A DNA stretch of 64,000 bases from Myxococcus hansupus (GCF_000280925.3 NZ_CP012109.1:9212001-9276000), one strand, 5' to 3'; counted from the stretch's first letter, positions 53,390 through 63,260 are shown. Notes: generated by a model from the letters alone, not told the origin. Made by a program: numbers and translations.

Positions 53390-56251
53390 ATGAGCAGCGG
53401 ATGTACGGGGCACATGGCGGGAGTGGCGGCACGCGCGGTGGTGATCGTGCTGGCGTTGCTGTGGCCGGTGCTGGCGGCGCACGCCGAGGATGCGGGGGCG
53501 CCGGATGCCGGGGTGGCGCCCGCCGTCTTCTCGGAGTGGGAGCTTCAGCGGACGGACGCGGGCGAGTGGGTGACGTCGGACGCGCCCAGGGCCGACGACG
53601 CGGGCACGGCCCAACCCGCGTTCGTCCCGCCCTCGCTGCTGGCGGACTCGCCGGCTCCCTATCCGCCCGAGCTGGTGCCCGAGCGTGTGGCGGGCGTGGT
53701 GAAGCTGGAGGTGCTGGTCGACGACGCGGGCGAGGTGGAGGTGGCCACCCTGGTGGAGGGCCTGCATCCACTGCTGGACCGCGCGGCGCTGCACGCGGCG
53801 CCATCGCTGCGATTCACCCCCGCCACCTTGGAAGGGCAGCCGGTGGCCGTCCGGCTCTTCTTCGAGTACCGCTTCGAGGCCCCCGTTCCCGTGCTGGCGG
53901 AGGGGCCCGCTTCCCTGGCGCCCGTCACCTTGAAGGGCCTGGTGCGCGCCAAGGGCAACCGCCGCCCGCTGGTGGGGGCCACGCTCGTGTCGGAGTCGCA
54001 GCCGGACGCGCCGGTCCATACGGACGTGGAGGGCCGCTTCGAGGCGCGCTGGCCTTCCGGCGTCCACGCCGTGCGCATCTCCGCGCCCGGGCACAAGCCC
54101 GCCGTCTTCCGGGAGGGCCTGAAGGGCAACGAGGCCCTGGAGGTGGTGTACGGGCTGGAGCCGCTCATCATCAACCCCTACGAGACGGTGGTGCGGGGCG
54201 ACCGCGAGCGCACGGAGGTGAGCCGCGTCACGCTGCATGACGCGGAGCTGCGCGAGGTGCCTGGCACCATGGGGGACCCTTTCCGGGTCGTCATGCTGCT
54301 TCCCGGCGTGGGCAGCATGCTGTCGGGCGTGGCCTACCCGGTGGTGCGAGGCAGCCAGCCGGCGGCCACGGGCTACTTCCTGGATGGCATCCGCGTCCCC
54401 ATCCTCTTCCACCTGTTCCTGGGGCCGGCCGTCATCCACCCGGACTTCATCGACGCCATCGACTTCTATCCGGGCTCACCGCCGCCCCGGTATGGCCGGC
54501 TGATGGGGGGCGCCATCGACGGGCGGCTCAGCCGGCCCCGCGATGACCGCGTCCACGGCAGCGCGTACGCGGACCTCATCAACGCCGGCTTCTTCATCGA
54601 GACGCCTTTCAAGGACACCGGCACCAATGTCAGCCTCGCGGGCCGGTATTCCTATACGCCCTGGCTCATCGCCCTGGCGGCCAATCAGTTGCAGGCGCCG
54701 CCCCCTCCGGGCCGGGAGAACCCGAAGGTGGTGCTCGACTTCTGGGACTACCAGGGGCGGGTGGAGCAGAAGGTGGGCGACGGGACGCTGCGGTTGTTTG
54801 CCTTCGGCTCCTCGGACACCTTCGGCACGCGGGCCCAGGACCCCCAGGGGGACACCGCGCTGCAATCCATTGTCTTCCACCGCGTCGACCTGCGGCACCG
54901 GCACCCGGTGGGGCCCGGCGAGCTGGAGGTGGGTGGGACGTGGGGCTTCGACCGCTTCGGCATCGTCAGCCGCTCGCCGCCCAATGACGCCACGGAAATC
55001 CACATCGACCAGGGGCACTGGTCCGCGCGCCTGGGCTACACCGCGCCGCTGTCGCCCTCGGTGACGCTGCGCACGGGCGCGGAACTGGAGCACAAGCGCG
55101 CCATCGTGGAGCTGCTCCAGCAGGAGAACAGCCCTGTGGGTGAGCTGGAGGTCGCTCCGGTGGCGCTGGGCACCACCGTGGGCGCGTGGGCGGAGCTGGT
55201 GTGGCAGCCCAACGAGAAGTGGGCGGTGGTGCCGGGGCTGCGCGTGGACAACTACCACCTGTCGCCCAGCATCGACCGGCGGGCGCTGGAGCCCCGCCTC
55301 ACCGTGCGCCACAAGGTGACGGAGGCGCTCACGCTCAAGGGCGGCGCCGGCCTCTTCCATCAGCCCCCCACCACGCTCATCAGCCTTCCGGTGGTGGACG
55401 TGGGGAGCCTGCTGCTGGGACTCCAGCAGGGCGTGCAGCTCTCCGCGGGCGCGGAGTGGAAGGCGTGGCGGGGATTGGAGGTGGGCGTGGACGTCTACCT
55501 CAACCCCATGTTGCGGACGATTGAGCTGACGCCCTTCTCCGACGAGGGCCTGGGGGAAGGCGACGACCCCTCCACGCCGCCCAACGACAGCCCACCGGGC
55601 CTCCGCCGCGCGGCGCAGTTGGGAGACGGGGGCGGCATCCCCAATCGCGGCGACATCGACTTTCCGGACTTCCGGAGCAGCGGCCTCGCGTACGGCGTGG
55701 AGCTGCTGCTGCGGCACCCGCTGGGCGACAACTGGTTCGGCTGGCTGTCGTATTCGCTCCAGCGCAGCACGCGGCGCACGCGCTTCTACCGCTACGACGC
55801 GGAGGGGCATCGCGTGGGGGAGGCGGAGGCGGACCTGCCCTTCGCCTTCGACCAGACGCACATCCTCAACCTGGTGCTCAGCTACAAGTTCGCCAACAAC
55901 GTCACGCTGGGCGGCGTGGTGCACTTCAACACCGGGCGTCCTGAATACGGCTCCCTGGGGACGCAGACGCACCGCCCGGGCGAGGATGGCGCGGGGCGGC
56001 CCTCGTGGGTCAAGGCTGACCGCGATCGCGTGGACCGGTTGCCGCCCTTCCTGCGCTTCGACGTGCGGTTGTCCAAGTCGTGGGTCTACGACACGTTCAG
56101 CCTGGAGGCGTACCTGGACATGCTCAACGTCACCCTCCGTCGGGAGACGCTGGGGTTCGAGTACGAGGGCGGCAACGGTTTTCCCCTGCGCAAGGACGCG
56201 GTGGGTCTGCCCATCGCGCTGCCCATCCTCGGGGTGAAGGGTCGTTACTGA
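53390..56251 (+). CDS. TonB-dependent receptor fused to a TonB C-terminal domain
   Basis: The 953-residue product has a signal peptide (AARAVVIVLALLWPVLAAHAE). A TonB_C-like domain comes next (about 75-165: PYPPELVPERVAGVVKLEVLVDDAGEVEVATL ... PSLRFTPATLEGQPVAVRLFFEYRFE). A carboxypeptidase-regulatory Ig-like domain (about 180-255), a plug domain (ELREVPGTMGDPFRVVMLLPGV, YFLDGIRVPILFHL) and a C-terminal 22-strand-type barrel ending ILGVKGRY follow. The barrel should import a large substrate through the outer membrane. The receptor carrying its own TonB-type domain is unusual. The ATG follows GAGGGG. Confidence 0.85.
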   Translation: MSSGCTGHMAGVAARAVVIVLALLWPVLAAHAEDAGAPDAGVAPAVFSEWELQRTDAGEWVTSDAPRADDAGTAQPAFVPPSLLADSPAPYPPELVPERVAGVVKLEVLVDDAGEVEVATLVEGLHPLLDRAALHAAPSLRFTPATLEGQPVAVRLFFEYRFEAPVPVLAEGPASLAPVTLKGLVRAKGNRRPLVGATLVSESQPDAPVHTDVEGRFEARWPSGVHAVRISAPGHKPAVFREGLKGNEALEVVYGLEPLIINPYETVVRGDRERTEVSRVTLHDAELREVPGTMGDPFRVVMLLPGVGSMLSGVAYPVVRGSQPAATGYFLDGIRVPILFHLFLGPAVIHPDFIDAIDFYPGSPPPRYGRLMGGAIDGRLSRPRDDRVHGSAYADLINAGFFIETPFKDTGTNVSLAGRYSYTPWLIALAANQLQAPPPPGRENPKVVLDFWDYQGRVEQKVGDGTLRLFAFGSSDTFGTRAQDPQGDTALQSIVFHRVDLRHRHPVGPGELEVGGTWGFDRFGIVSRSPPNDATEIHIDQGHWSARLGYTAPLSPSVTLRTGAELEHKRAIVELLQQENSPVGELEVAPVALGTTVGAWAELVWQPNEKWAVVPGLRVDNYHLSPSIDRRALEPRLTVRHKVTEALTLKGGAGLFHQPPTTLISLPVVDVGSLLLGLQQGVQLSAGAEWKAWRGLEVGVDVYLNPMLRTIELTPFSDEGLGEGDDPSTPPNDSPPGLRRAAQLGDGGGIPNRGDIDFPDFRSSGLAYGVELLLRHPLGDNWFGWLSYSLQRSTRRTRFYRYDAEGHRVGEAEADLPFAFDQTHILNLVLSYKFANNVTLGGVVHFNTGRPEYGSLGTQTHRPGEDGAGRPSWVKADRDRVDRLPPFLRFDVRLSKSWVYDTFSLEAYLDMLNVTLRRETLGFEYEGGNGFPLRKDAVGLPIALPILGVKGRY

Positions 56252-56427
56252 GCAGCAGGAGTGATGGATAGCGCACGCTTGGCGCCGCGCGTCGCCGTTG
56301 CCCTGGGCAGGGCGGCGGGGCTCACGCTGTAATCCCCGGCCACCAATTGTTCCGGGAGGCGGTCCACTCCTGGGGCCCGGTGTCGCCGGGCCGTGTTCCT
56401 GACCACCGCACACCAGGTGACTTCTTC

Positions 56428-58764
56428 ATGGCGCAGGACGGAATTCCAACGATGGTGCCGTTGCAGCGGGTGGGAATTCCCTTCGAGCAGTCGGCCACCG
56501 CGGTGAGCCGGCTGGCCCTGACGCACCTCCGACTCACCGACGATGCGCCGAACCGGCTGGTGAAGGCGGGTTCGGAGGCGCCGGCCGTGTTGCTGGTGGA
56601 TGACCATGTGTCGAACCTGGTGTCGCTGGAGGCCATCCTCGAGCCGCTGGGTGTGCGCATGGACAAGGCGTGCTCGGGTGAGCAGGCCCTGCGCTTCCTG
56701 CTGCGCGAGGACTACGCCGTCATCCTGCTGGACGTGCGGATGGCGGGGCTGAGTGGCTTCGAGACGGCGGCGCTCATCAAGCAGCGCGAGCGCACGCGCA
56801 ACGTGCCCATCATCTTCCTCACCGCCTACGGTCGCGACGACGCGGAGCTCGTTACGGGCTATGCCACGGGCGCGGTGGACTTCCTCCAGAAGCCCTTTCC
56901 GCCGGAGGTGCTCCGCTCGAAGGTGTCTGTCTTCGTGGAGCTGTTCCGCGCGCAGCAGCAGGTGCGGCGCCAGTCGGAGTTGTTGCGGCAGAAGGAAGCC
57001 GAGGCGCGGGACGCCGCGCTCCGCGCCGCGGGCTACATCGACCGTCTGCGGGACTTCGCCGCGCGCCTGTCGGAGGCGAGCACCGTGCCCCAGGTGTGCC
57101 GCGCGCTCTTCGAGCAGGGCCTGGTGGCCGCGGGCGCGAAGGCGGGCTCGGTCAACCTGCTGGATGCGACGGGCGAGGCGCTGGAGGTCGTGGATGCCAT
57201 TGGGTATCCCGAAGGCGTGCTGAACCGGTGGCGGCGCATCCCGCTGTCCATGGTGGCGCCGCTGTCGGACGCGGTGCGGGACCAGAAGGCCATCTGGGTG
57301 GCGTCGCCCGAGGAGTGGAACGCGCGTTATCCCCACGTGGACATGAAGGGCACTCCCGAGGCGGCGCTCGCGTTGCCCTTGTTGGTGAAGGGCCGGCCGC
57401 TGGGTGTCATCGGGTTGTCCTTCGCGCGCTCACGCACGTTCTCGGAGATGGACCGGGCCTTCTTCACCGCCCTGGCGCACGCGTGCGCGCAGGCGTTGGA
57501 CCGGGTGCACCTCACGGAGGAGGAGCGCCGGGCCCATGCGCAGGCCCGCGCCGCCGCCGCCCGCTTGCAGATGCTGGCGGAGGCCTCCAACGCCTTCGAC
57601 GCGACGAACCGCGACCTGACGGTCTTGCTGGACACCATCGCCCGGCAGGTGACGCGGTTCCTGGCGGATGCCTGCACGTTGTGCCTGCTGTCCGATGACG
57701 GCACCCGGCTGGAGGTCGCGGCCCGTCACGCGGTGCTGGCGCTCGCGGATGCGCGGCCATTGCTGCCCGGGGAAGCGCTGAGCGACTTCGTGCTCCAGAG
57801 CGGCCGACCCCTGCTCATCCCCGAGCTGTCCGTGGAACAGCGGCGGGAGTGGGTGGGGCAGTCCTCCGAGGGTGAGCCGCTGTGCAGCCTCATCTGCGTG
57901 CCCTTGCGCACGCAGGGGCGCGTGGTGGGGACGCTGTCGGTGGGGCGCTCGGAGAAGGGGCGGGGCTTCACGCTGGAGGACCAGGAGCTGGTGGAGGAGC
58001 TGGCCGCGAAGGCGGCGCTCTCCATCGAGAACGCGCGCCTGTTCGCCGAGCAGCAGCGCTCCCAGGAGGAGCTGCGCCGCCGCGCCGAGTTCGAGCAGCA
58101 GTTGGTGGGCATCGTCTCGCACGACCTGCGCAATCCGCTGGCGGCCATCTCCATGTCGGCGGGGCTGCTGGAGAAGAAGGGCGTGCTGACGGATTCGCAG
58201 AAGCGCATGGTGTGGCGCATTGGCCAGGCCACCGAGCGCGCGGCGCGGATGATTCGCGACCTGTTGGACTTCACCAAGGCGCGGCTGGGCGGCGGCATCG
58301 CCTTGCATCGCCAGCCCACGGACCTGCGAGACGTGGTGAGCCAGGTGGTGGATGAGTTGCAGGTGGCGAACCCCGAGCGGCGGGTGGAGGTCGACATCCA
58401 GGGCGAGGTGCGGGGCGAGTGGGATTCCGACCGCATCGCGCAGGTGCTCACGAACCTGCTGGGCAACGCTTTGGCCTACAGCCCCGCTGACGCGCCGGTG
58501 CGCGTGGGCACGCGCCTGGAGGGCGAGGCCGCCATGCTCTCCGTCTTCAACGGGGGAGAGCCCATTCCGCGCGAGCTGCTGCCCCGGCTCTTCGAGCCGC
58601 TGACGCGGGGCGCGTTGAAGGAAGGCCAGTCCACGCGGAGCATCGGCCTGGGGCTCTACATCGTGCAGGACATCGTGCGAGGCCACGGCGGCGGCGTGGA
58701 GGTGGTGTCCTCCCAGCAGCAGGGCACCACGTTCACCGTGCGCCTGCCTCGCGCGGAGCGCTGA
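56428..58764 (+). CDS. Hybrid sensor kinase (REC-GAF-GAF-HisKA-HATPase)
   Basis: The 778-residue product has an N-terminal receiver (AVLLVDDHVSNLVSLEAIL; phospho-Asp in VILLDVRMAGLSGFE, near residue 103; LQKPFPPE). A coiled linker, two GAF regions (about 205-370 and 400-560), HisKA (GIVSHDLRNPLAAISMSAGLLEK) and HATPase_c (NLLGNALAYSPAD; G1 VFNGGEPIP; G2 GLGLYIVQD) follow. It has no transmembrane segment. AGGTGA lies seven bases before the chosen ATG. The receiver in front of the kinase may tune its own activity. Confidence 0.88.
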   Translation: MAQDGIPTMVPLQRVGIPFEQSATAVSRLALTHLRLTDDAPNRLVKAGSEAPAVLLVDDHVSNLVSLEAILEPLGVRMDKACSGEQALRFLLREDYAVILLDVRMAGLSGFETAALIKQRERTRNVPIIFLTAYGRDDAELVTGYATGAVDFLQKPFPPEVLRSKVSVFVELFRAQQQVRRQSELLRQKEAEARDAALRAAGYIDRLRDFAARLSEASTVPQVCRALFEQGLVAAGAKAGSVNLLDATGEALEVVDAIGYPEGVLNRWRRIPLSMVAPLSDAVRDQKAIWVASPEEWNARYPHVDMKGTPEAALALPLLVKGRPLGVIGLSFARSRTFSEMDRAFFTALAHACAQALDRVHLTEEERRAHAQARAAAARLQMLAEASNAFDATNRDLTVLLDTIARQVTRFLADACTLCLLSDDGTRLEVAARHAVLALADARPLLPGEALSDFVLQSGRPLLIPELSVEQRREWVGQSSEGEPLCSLICVPLRTQGRVVGTLSVGRSEKGRGFTLEDQELVEELAAKAALSIENARLFAEQQRSQEELRRRAEFEQQLVGIVSHDLRNPLAAISMSAGLLEKKGVLTDSQKRMVWRIGQATERAARMIRDLLDFTKARLGGGIALHRQPTDLRDVVSQVVDELQVANPERRVEVDIQGEVRGEWDSDRIAQVLTNLLGNALAYSPADAPVRVGTRLEGEAAMLSVFNGGEPIPRELLPRLFEPLTRGALKEGQSTRSIGLGLYIVQDIVRGHGGGVEVVSSQQQGTTFTVRLPRAER

Positions 58765-58891
58765 ACCGGAAGGTCGAGACACGGTTCGTCGTCACCGCGG
58801 CGGTCCGTGTGTCTTCTGGTCTTCCCTGACTTCAGGACGTTATGGTCCGTCCCCTCTGAGCGCTTGCTTTGACCAGAGGGGGATATTCACC

Positions 58892-59833
58892 ATGACCGCG
58901 TTGTCCGCAGCCGCAGTGCTCTTTCTCTTGAAGGCAGGGGCCGCGCCGGCGCCCGCCACGACCATCGACTTCCTGTACTCCGTCAGTCCTTATCCCGCGC
59001 CAGAGGCGAAGTACGTCGCCTGCGACACGCCCGAGGCCCAAGCGGCGGACCACTGTGTCGTGGGTGGAACCTGGGTGGGATTGTGTTCGAAGTCGGCGAC
59101 GCCTGACGACTTCTCGCGGATGGAAGGACCGCTCGTCTTCACGGACGGAATTCCGCGCATCCAGGGCTGCGACAATTCCCGGTGGATGTGGAAGCCCCCG
59201 AGCGCGGCCACGGCCGCGTATGTGGCGCCGAAGGCTGGCAGCCTGAAGATGGCCAACAAGACCCAGTCGGTGACTCTGACCCAGGGAGGCCGCACCTTCG
59301 CGGTGACGCTGACGAAGAAGACGTTCCAGCTCCAGGTGAAGGAGGGGGCGGAGACGCGCGTCCTGGATGTGCGGCCCGCGCTGGGGGAGGCGGTGAAGCT
59401 GGCCGACTTCCCGCGACTGGACTACGTGGGGGACCTGAATGGTGACGGTGCTCCCGAGGCCGTCGTTTCGATCGACACCCAGGGCTTCACCCGGGCATAC
59501 GAGCCGAAGTGGGGCGTGACCACCGCCGTGGTGGTGACCCTGGCGGACCCCTTGCGCGTGATTGGCTTCACCTCGAGCTCGCCCACCCGGCTCTACGGCG
59601 CGAAGAACTGCGCGGAGCTGGGCTGCGACATCATCCGCTTCCTGGAGAAGCAGGAGTCCTGCAATCACCTCGCGGGTGAGGAGGGTTATGACGAAGCCCG
59701 CCAGAAGGAACTCGCGAAGGCGATGAAGGGCTGCGAGGCCCTGGATGCCCGTCGCCAGTCCCTGCTGAAGAAGCATGGCGCCAATGAGGCCGTGAAGAAG
59801 GCGCTGCTCGCCGAGCAGGAGCTGGGGGACTAG
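58892..59833 (+). CDS. Secreted hypothetical protein
   Basis: The 313-residue product has a signal peptide (MTALSAAAVLFLLKAGAAPAPA) and a good AGAGGGGGA ribosome site. It contains cysteines likely to form disulfides (VACDTPEAQAADHCV, GLCSK, NCAELGC), a GLNGDG-type calcium-binding-like loop (GDLNGDGAPEAVVSID, about residue 185-200) and a Lys-rich helical C-terminus. An FG-GAP/EF-like loop suggests calcium binding; no family recognised. Confidence 0.6.
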   Translation: MTALSAAAVLFLLKAGAAPAPATTIDFLYSVSPYPAPEAKYVACDTPEAQAADHCVVGGTWVGLCSKSATPDDFSRMEGPLVFTDGIPRIQGCDNSRWMWKPPSAATAAYVAPKAGSLKMANKTQSVTLTQGGRTFAVTLTKKTFQLQVKEGAETRVLDVRPALGEAVKLADFPRLDYVGDLNGDGAPEAVVSIDTQGFTRAYEPKWGVTTAVVVTLADPLRVIGFTSSSPTRLYGAKNCAELGCDIIRFLEKQESCNHLAGEEGYDEARQKELAKAMKGCEALDARRQSLLKKHGANEAVKKALLAEQELGD

Positions 59834-59854
59834 GCATTCCCTCGCGGTTTGTCA

Positions 59855-59884
59855 GCCGCACGGTGAGGCGTGGCACCGTGCGGC
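59855..59884 (+). terminator. Hairpin terminator after secreted protein gene
   Basis: GCCGCACGGTG and CACCGTGCGGC form a perfect 11-bp stem with an 8-base loop, 21 bases after the stop codon. Confidence 0.65.
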
Positions 59885-59907
59885 GCGGCGTGTGAGTCCT
59901 CACGGCC

Positions 59908-59925
59908 ATGTCTCACATCAGACAT
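59908..59925. promoter_or_regulatory. Inverted repeat upstream of DUF4394 lipoprotein
   Basis: ATGTCT and AGACAT flank CACATC, in the gap between a terminator and the next gene. A possible operator; symmetry only. Confidence 0.25.
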
Positions 59926-60062
59926 CGAGGCACGCGAAATGCCTCATCGGGTTGATTGAAGAACGGTGTCACGCGGCCCGGGCCGGATTGAAAATCCGAT
60001 TCGAGCCCCTCCCCGTAGGCCCACGCGAGCGCCACTTTGGCGTCTCCAACTCATGGGGACTC

Positions 60063-61724
60063 ATGCCTTTCTCGAAACGACGCAACGCGACCTTCGCGGC
60101 GCTGGCCGCCATGCTCCTCGCTGCCTGCGGCTCGGATGACGAGCCCACTCCCGGCCCTGGGCCCGGGCCGGACCCGGACCCGGATCCAGACCCCACGCAG
60201 GTCGTCAGTGAGGTCATCGCATTGACGGCGTCCGGCAGGCTCGTGTCCTTCCAGCGCGACACCCCGGGCACCTTGACGAGCAACGTGGCCGTGACGGGGT
60301 TGGCGTCGGGGGAGACCCTGGTGGGCATCGACTACCGCCCCGTGGATGCGCAGCTCTACGGCCTCACGAGCGGCGGCAGGCTCGTCACCGTGGCGCCAGA
60401 CACCGGCGCCGTCACCGTGAAGTCGACCCTGATGGCGGATGCCTCCGACACCACGGAGCCCTTCACGGCGCTGAGCGGTACGGACTTCGCGGTGGACTTC
60501 AACCCCGCCGCGGACCGCCTGCGCGTGGTCAGTGATACAGGGCAGAACCTGCGCATCAATGTCGACACGGGCGGCACCATCACGGATGGCGCCATCAACG
60601 GAGGCAACGACGGCGCGCGAGTCACCGGCGCGGCCTATACGAACTCCTTCCCGGAGACCGTCAACACGCGCCTCTTCGTGTTGGACGCGGCGACGGACAC
60701 CGTCTACCTGCAAGACCCGCCGAACGACGGGACGCTCTCCGCGCCCGCGGCGCTGGGCGTGGATGCCACGGCCGTCAATGGCTACGACATCGATGCGCGC
60801 ACCAACGTGGGCTACGCCGCGTTGACGGTGGGCGGGACGCCGCGCCTGTATCGCATCGACCCGTCCAACACGATGGCCGCCGCGACCGAGCTCGCGGTCA
60901 TTGGTGGCGGAGAGCCCATCAAGGGCCTGGCGATGAAGCAGGCCACGGGCATCGAGGTCGTGGGCCTCACCGCCGACCACCAGTTGGTCCGCGCGGCGGT
61001 GTCCGCGCCGAACACGCTCCTGTCCTCCGTGCCGGTAACGGGTGTGCCGGAAGGGGAGACGCTGCTCGGCATCGACCTGCGGCCGGCGGACCGGCAGCTC
61101 TACGCCCTGTCCTCGGCGGGGAAGCTCTACACGGTGGATGCGAGCACGGGCGTGGCCACCGCGAAGTCGACCCTGGCGGCGGATGCCTCTGACACCACGG
61201 AACCCTTCACGGCCCTGGCGGGAGCGCACTTCGTCATCGACTTCAACCCGGTCGCGGACCGCCTGCGCGTGGTGAGCGACACCGGTCAGAACCTCCGCAT
61301 CAACGTGGACACGGGCGCGACGACCACGGACGGTGTCATCCACCGTGAATCCGGCGACGCGGTCGTCTTCGGCGCGGCCTACACGAACAGTGTCCCGGGC
61401 GCCGCGACGACCACGCTGTTCGACCTGGAACGCAATGGCAACCTGTTGACCCGCCAGGACCCGCCGAACGACGGCACGCTGGTGAACGTGGGCGCGCTGG
61501 GCGTCACGTTCGTGGGAGCCACGGGCTTCGACATCGCGGGTGGTGACAACGGCTTGCCACTGGTCGCGGGCCGCACGTCGGACAGTGGGCCGTTCGTCCT
61601 GTATCAGGTCAACCTGATGACGGGCGCCACGTCGCACTTCCCGCGTGGTGCCACCACGGCGGAGCAGGGCGCCATCGGCGGCGCGTCCGGGCCCGAGCTC
61701 CGCGACATCGCCATCGTGTACTGA
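60063..61724 (+). CDS. DUF4394 lipoprotein with internal duplication
   Basis: The 553-residue product has a lipobox (ALAAMLLAACGSDDE), a Pro/Asp/Gly linker, and two DUF4394-type domains of about 245 residues. The repeats share GETLVGIDYRP/GETLLGIDLRP, KSTLMADASDTTEPFTALSGTDFAVDFNP/KSTLAADASDTTEPFTALAGAHFVIDFNP and DRLRVVSDTGQNLRINVDTG. The domain forms a beta-propeller-like fold; the function is unknown, with location probably the cell envelope. The start is the ATG beginning the lipoprotein signal. Confidence 0.75.
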   Translation: MPFSKRRNATFAALAAMLLAACGSDDEPTPGPGPGPDPDPDPDPTQVVSEVIALTASGRLVSFQRDTPGTLTSNVAVTGLASGETLVGIDYRPVDAQLYGLTSGGRLVTVAPDTGAVTVKSTLMADASDTTEPFTALSGTDFAVDFNPAADRLRVVSDTGQNLRINVDTGGTITDGAINGGNDGARVTGAAYTNSFPETVNTRLFVLDAATDTVYLQDPPNDGTLSAPAALGVDATAVNGYDIDARTNVGYAALTVGGTPRLYRIDPSNTMAAATELAVIGGGEPIKGLAMKQATGIEVVGLTADHQLVRAAVSAPNTLLSSVPVTGVPEGETLLGIDLRPADRQLYALSSAGKLYTVDASTGVATAKSTLAADASDTTEPFTALAGAHFVIDFNPVADRLRVVSDTGQNLRINVDTGATTTDGVIHRESGDAVVFGAAYTNSVPGAATTTLFDLERNGNLLTRQDPPNDGTLVNVGALGVTFVGATGFDIAGGDNGLPLVAGRTSDSGPFVLYQVNLMTGATSHFPRGATTAEQGAIGGASGPELRDIAIVY

Positions 61725-61738
61725 GCCTCCGGCCGGTC

Positions 61739-61769
61739 GTGGCGGGCCCCGTGAAAAGGGGCCCGCCCA
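61739..61769 (+). terminator. Hairpin terminator after DUF4394 gene
   Basis: GGCGGGCCCC and GGGGCCCGCC form a perfect 10-bp stem around GTGAAAA, 16 bases past the stop; the flanks extend it with one bulge. Confidence 0.75.
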
Positions 61770-62000
61770 CGCGATGACACCCGGAGACAGTCCCTCCGCG
61801 CAGGTGCCTGGCGAAATGAAGACATCCCGGTGCGTGCCAATCCGCGTGACGTGTTGGCAGTGCCGGGGAGTGAGCACGCAACGTCGCGTCGGGACCCTCG
61901 TACAAGTTCGCGCTTCCTGGAATTTGTCACCCTGCTTCCGCGAGCGTTCCGCTTCCGGGCGCGAGGTGCCGGGGCTGGGGCGTTCCAGGGGGGGAGACCG

Positions 62001-63260
62001 ATGGGCGTGAGGCTGTCGTCGCGAGGGGACTCCACATCGGAGCGGAGGGTGCAGGTGGGACGCCCCGTGGCGTGCCTTCGATTCGAGCTGCTGCGGAGCG
62101 CCTCGGGTGAGCTGCTCGACCTGCGGTGGTTGGCCGCCGACGCGTCTGTCGGCGAAGAGGCGGGGGCGGCCACGCGACTGCCCGCCCGCCTGTCGCAATG
62201 GGAGGACGAAGGCGTACGGGGCTTGCATGTGGAGGACTGCGCGCGCGTGCTGGCCACGGGCGAGCCGCTGTCCAGGGTGCTGTGCGTTCCCCTGGGCGAC
62301 ACGGAGGCGCGTTTCCGGGTGGTGGGCATGATGGCGGAGGACACCTTCGTGTTGTGGCTGCGGCCGGAGCCGGAGGAGGACGACGCCCAGGTGCTGCGCG
62401 AGGCGCTGAGGGATGAGCGCGAGGCGCGGAGGCGGGTGGAGGGCGCGCTGGAGCACGTGACGGCCCGGCTGGCCCGTGAGGCGCAGGACGGCACCGAGCG
62501 GCACCTGGCCATGGCGCGGCTGTCCGAAGAGGCGGAGTTCCGTGAGCGCTTCATCGGCATGCTCGGGCATGACCTGCGCAATCCCCTGAATGCCATCACC
62601 CTGTCCGCGCGCGCCCTGTCCCAGCGCTCGCTGCCCGTGGCGCAGCAGCAGCAGTGCGCCCTGCGAATCGAGTCGAGCGCCGCGCGGATGGGGACCATGA
62701 TTTCCGACATCCTCGACCTCACGCGCGCGCGGCTCGCGGGCGGCATCCCCCTGCACCTGGCGAGCGTCAATCTGGCGACGGTGTGCCGCCTGGTGGTGGA
62801 GGAGCTGGCCACCGCGCACCCGGACCGGCGCATCGACTTCGACGTGGTGGGCCGCTCCGAGGGCTTCTGGGACGCGGACCGGCTGGCGCAGGTGCTCAGC
62901 AACCTGGTGGGCAACGCGCTGGAGCACGGGGCACCCGCGGCGCCCGTCACACTCCGTTGCAGGGATGTCGACAGTTATCAGGTCCTGGAGGTCCACAATC
63001 CTGGCGAGCCCATCGCGTCTCAACACCTGGAAACATTGTTCGACCCCTTTCGACGGGTGGGCTCCGAGCGAGACAAGGGCCACCGTCGCGGCGGCCTCGG
63101 ACTGGGACTCTTCATCGTGAAGCAAATCGTCCAGGCCCATGGAGGAGCTGTGTGTGTGTGCTCCTCGGAGGCAGAGGGGACGACCTTTACGGTGAAGCTG
63201 CCGCGAGACGCGCGTGAGTCGCAGGTGTCATCACCTCCGGGCTCGCGTCGTTTCGTATGA
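62001..63260 (+). CDS. Cytoplasmic sensor histidine kinase
   Basis: The 419-residue product has an N-terminal region (about 20-125) that may be a divergent PAS domain, then a coiled linker (DEREARRRVEGALEHVTARLAREAQ). HisKA with GHDLRNPLNAITLSARAL (His near residue 197) and HATPase_c (NLVGNALEHGAPA; G1 VHNPGEPIA; G2 GLGLGLFIVKQ) follow. The start is the ATG with GGGGGAG upstream; the longer frame lacks coding character. It is the closest paralogue in the window to the degenerate kinase in the atp cluster. Confidence 0.85.
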   Translation: MGVRLSSRGDSTSERRVQVGRPVACLRFELLRSASGELLDLRWLAADASVGEEAGAATRLPARLSQWEDEGVRGLHVEDCARVLATGEPLSRVLCVPLGDTEARFRVVGMMAEDTFVLWLRPEPEEDDAQVLREALRDEREARRRVEGALEHVTARLAREAQDGTERHLAMARLSEEAEFRERFIGMLGHDLRNPLNAITLSARALSQRSLPVAQQQQCALRIESSAARMGTMISDILDLTRARLAGGIPLHLASVNLATVCRLVVEELATAHPDRRIDFDVVGRSEGFWDADRLAQVLSNLVGNALEHGAPAAPVTLRCRDVDSYQVLEVHNPGEPIASQHLETLFDPFRRVGSERDKGHRRGGLGLGLFIVKQIVQAHGGAVCVCSSEAEGTTFTVKLPRDARESQVSSPPGSRRFV

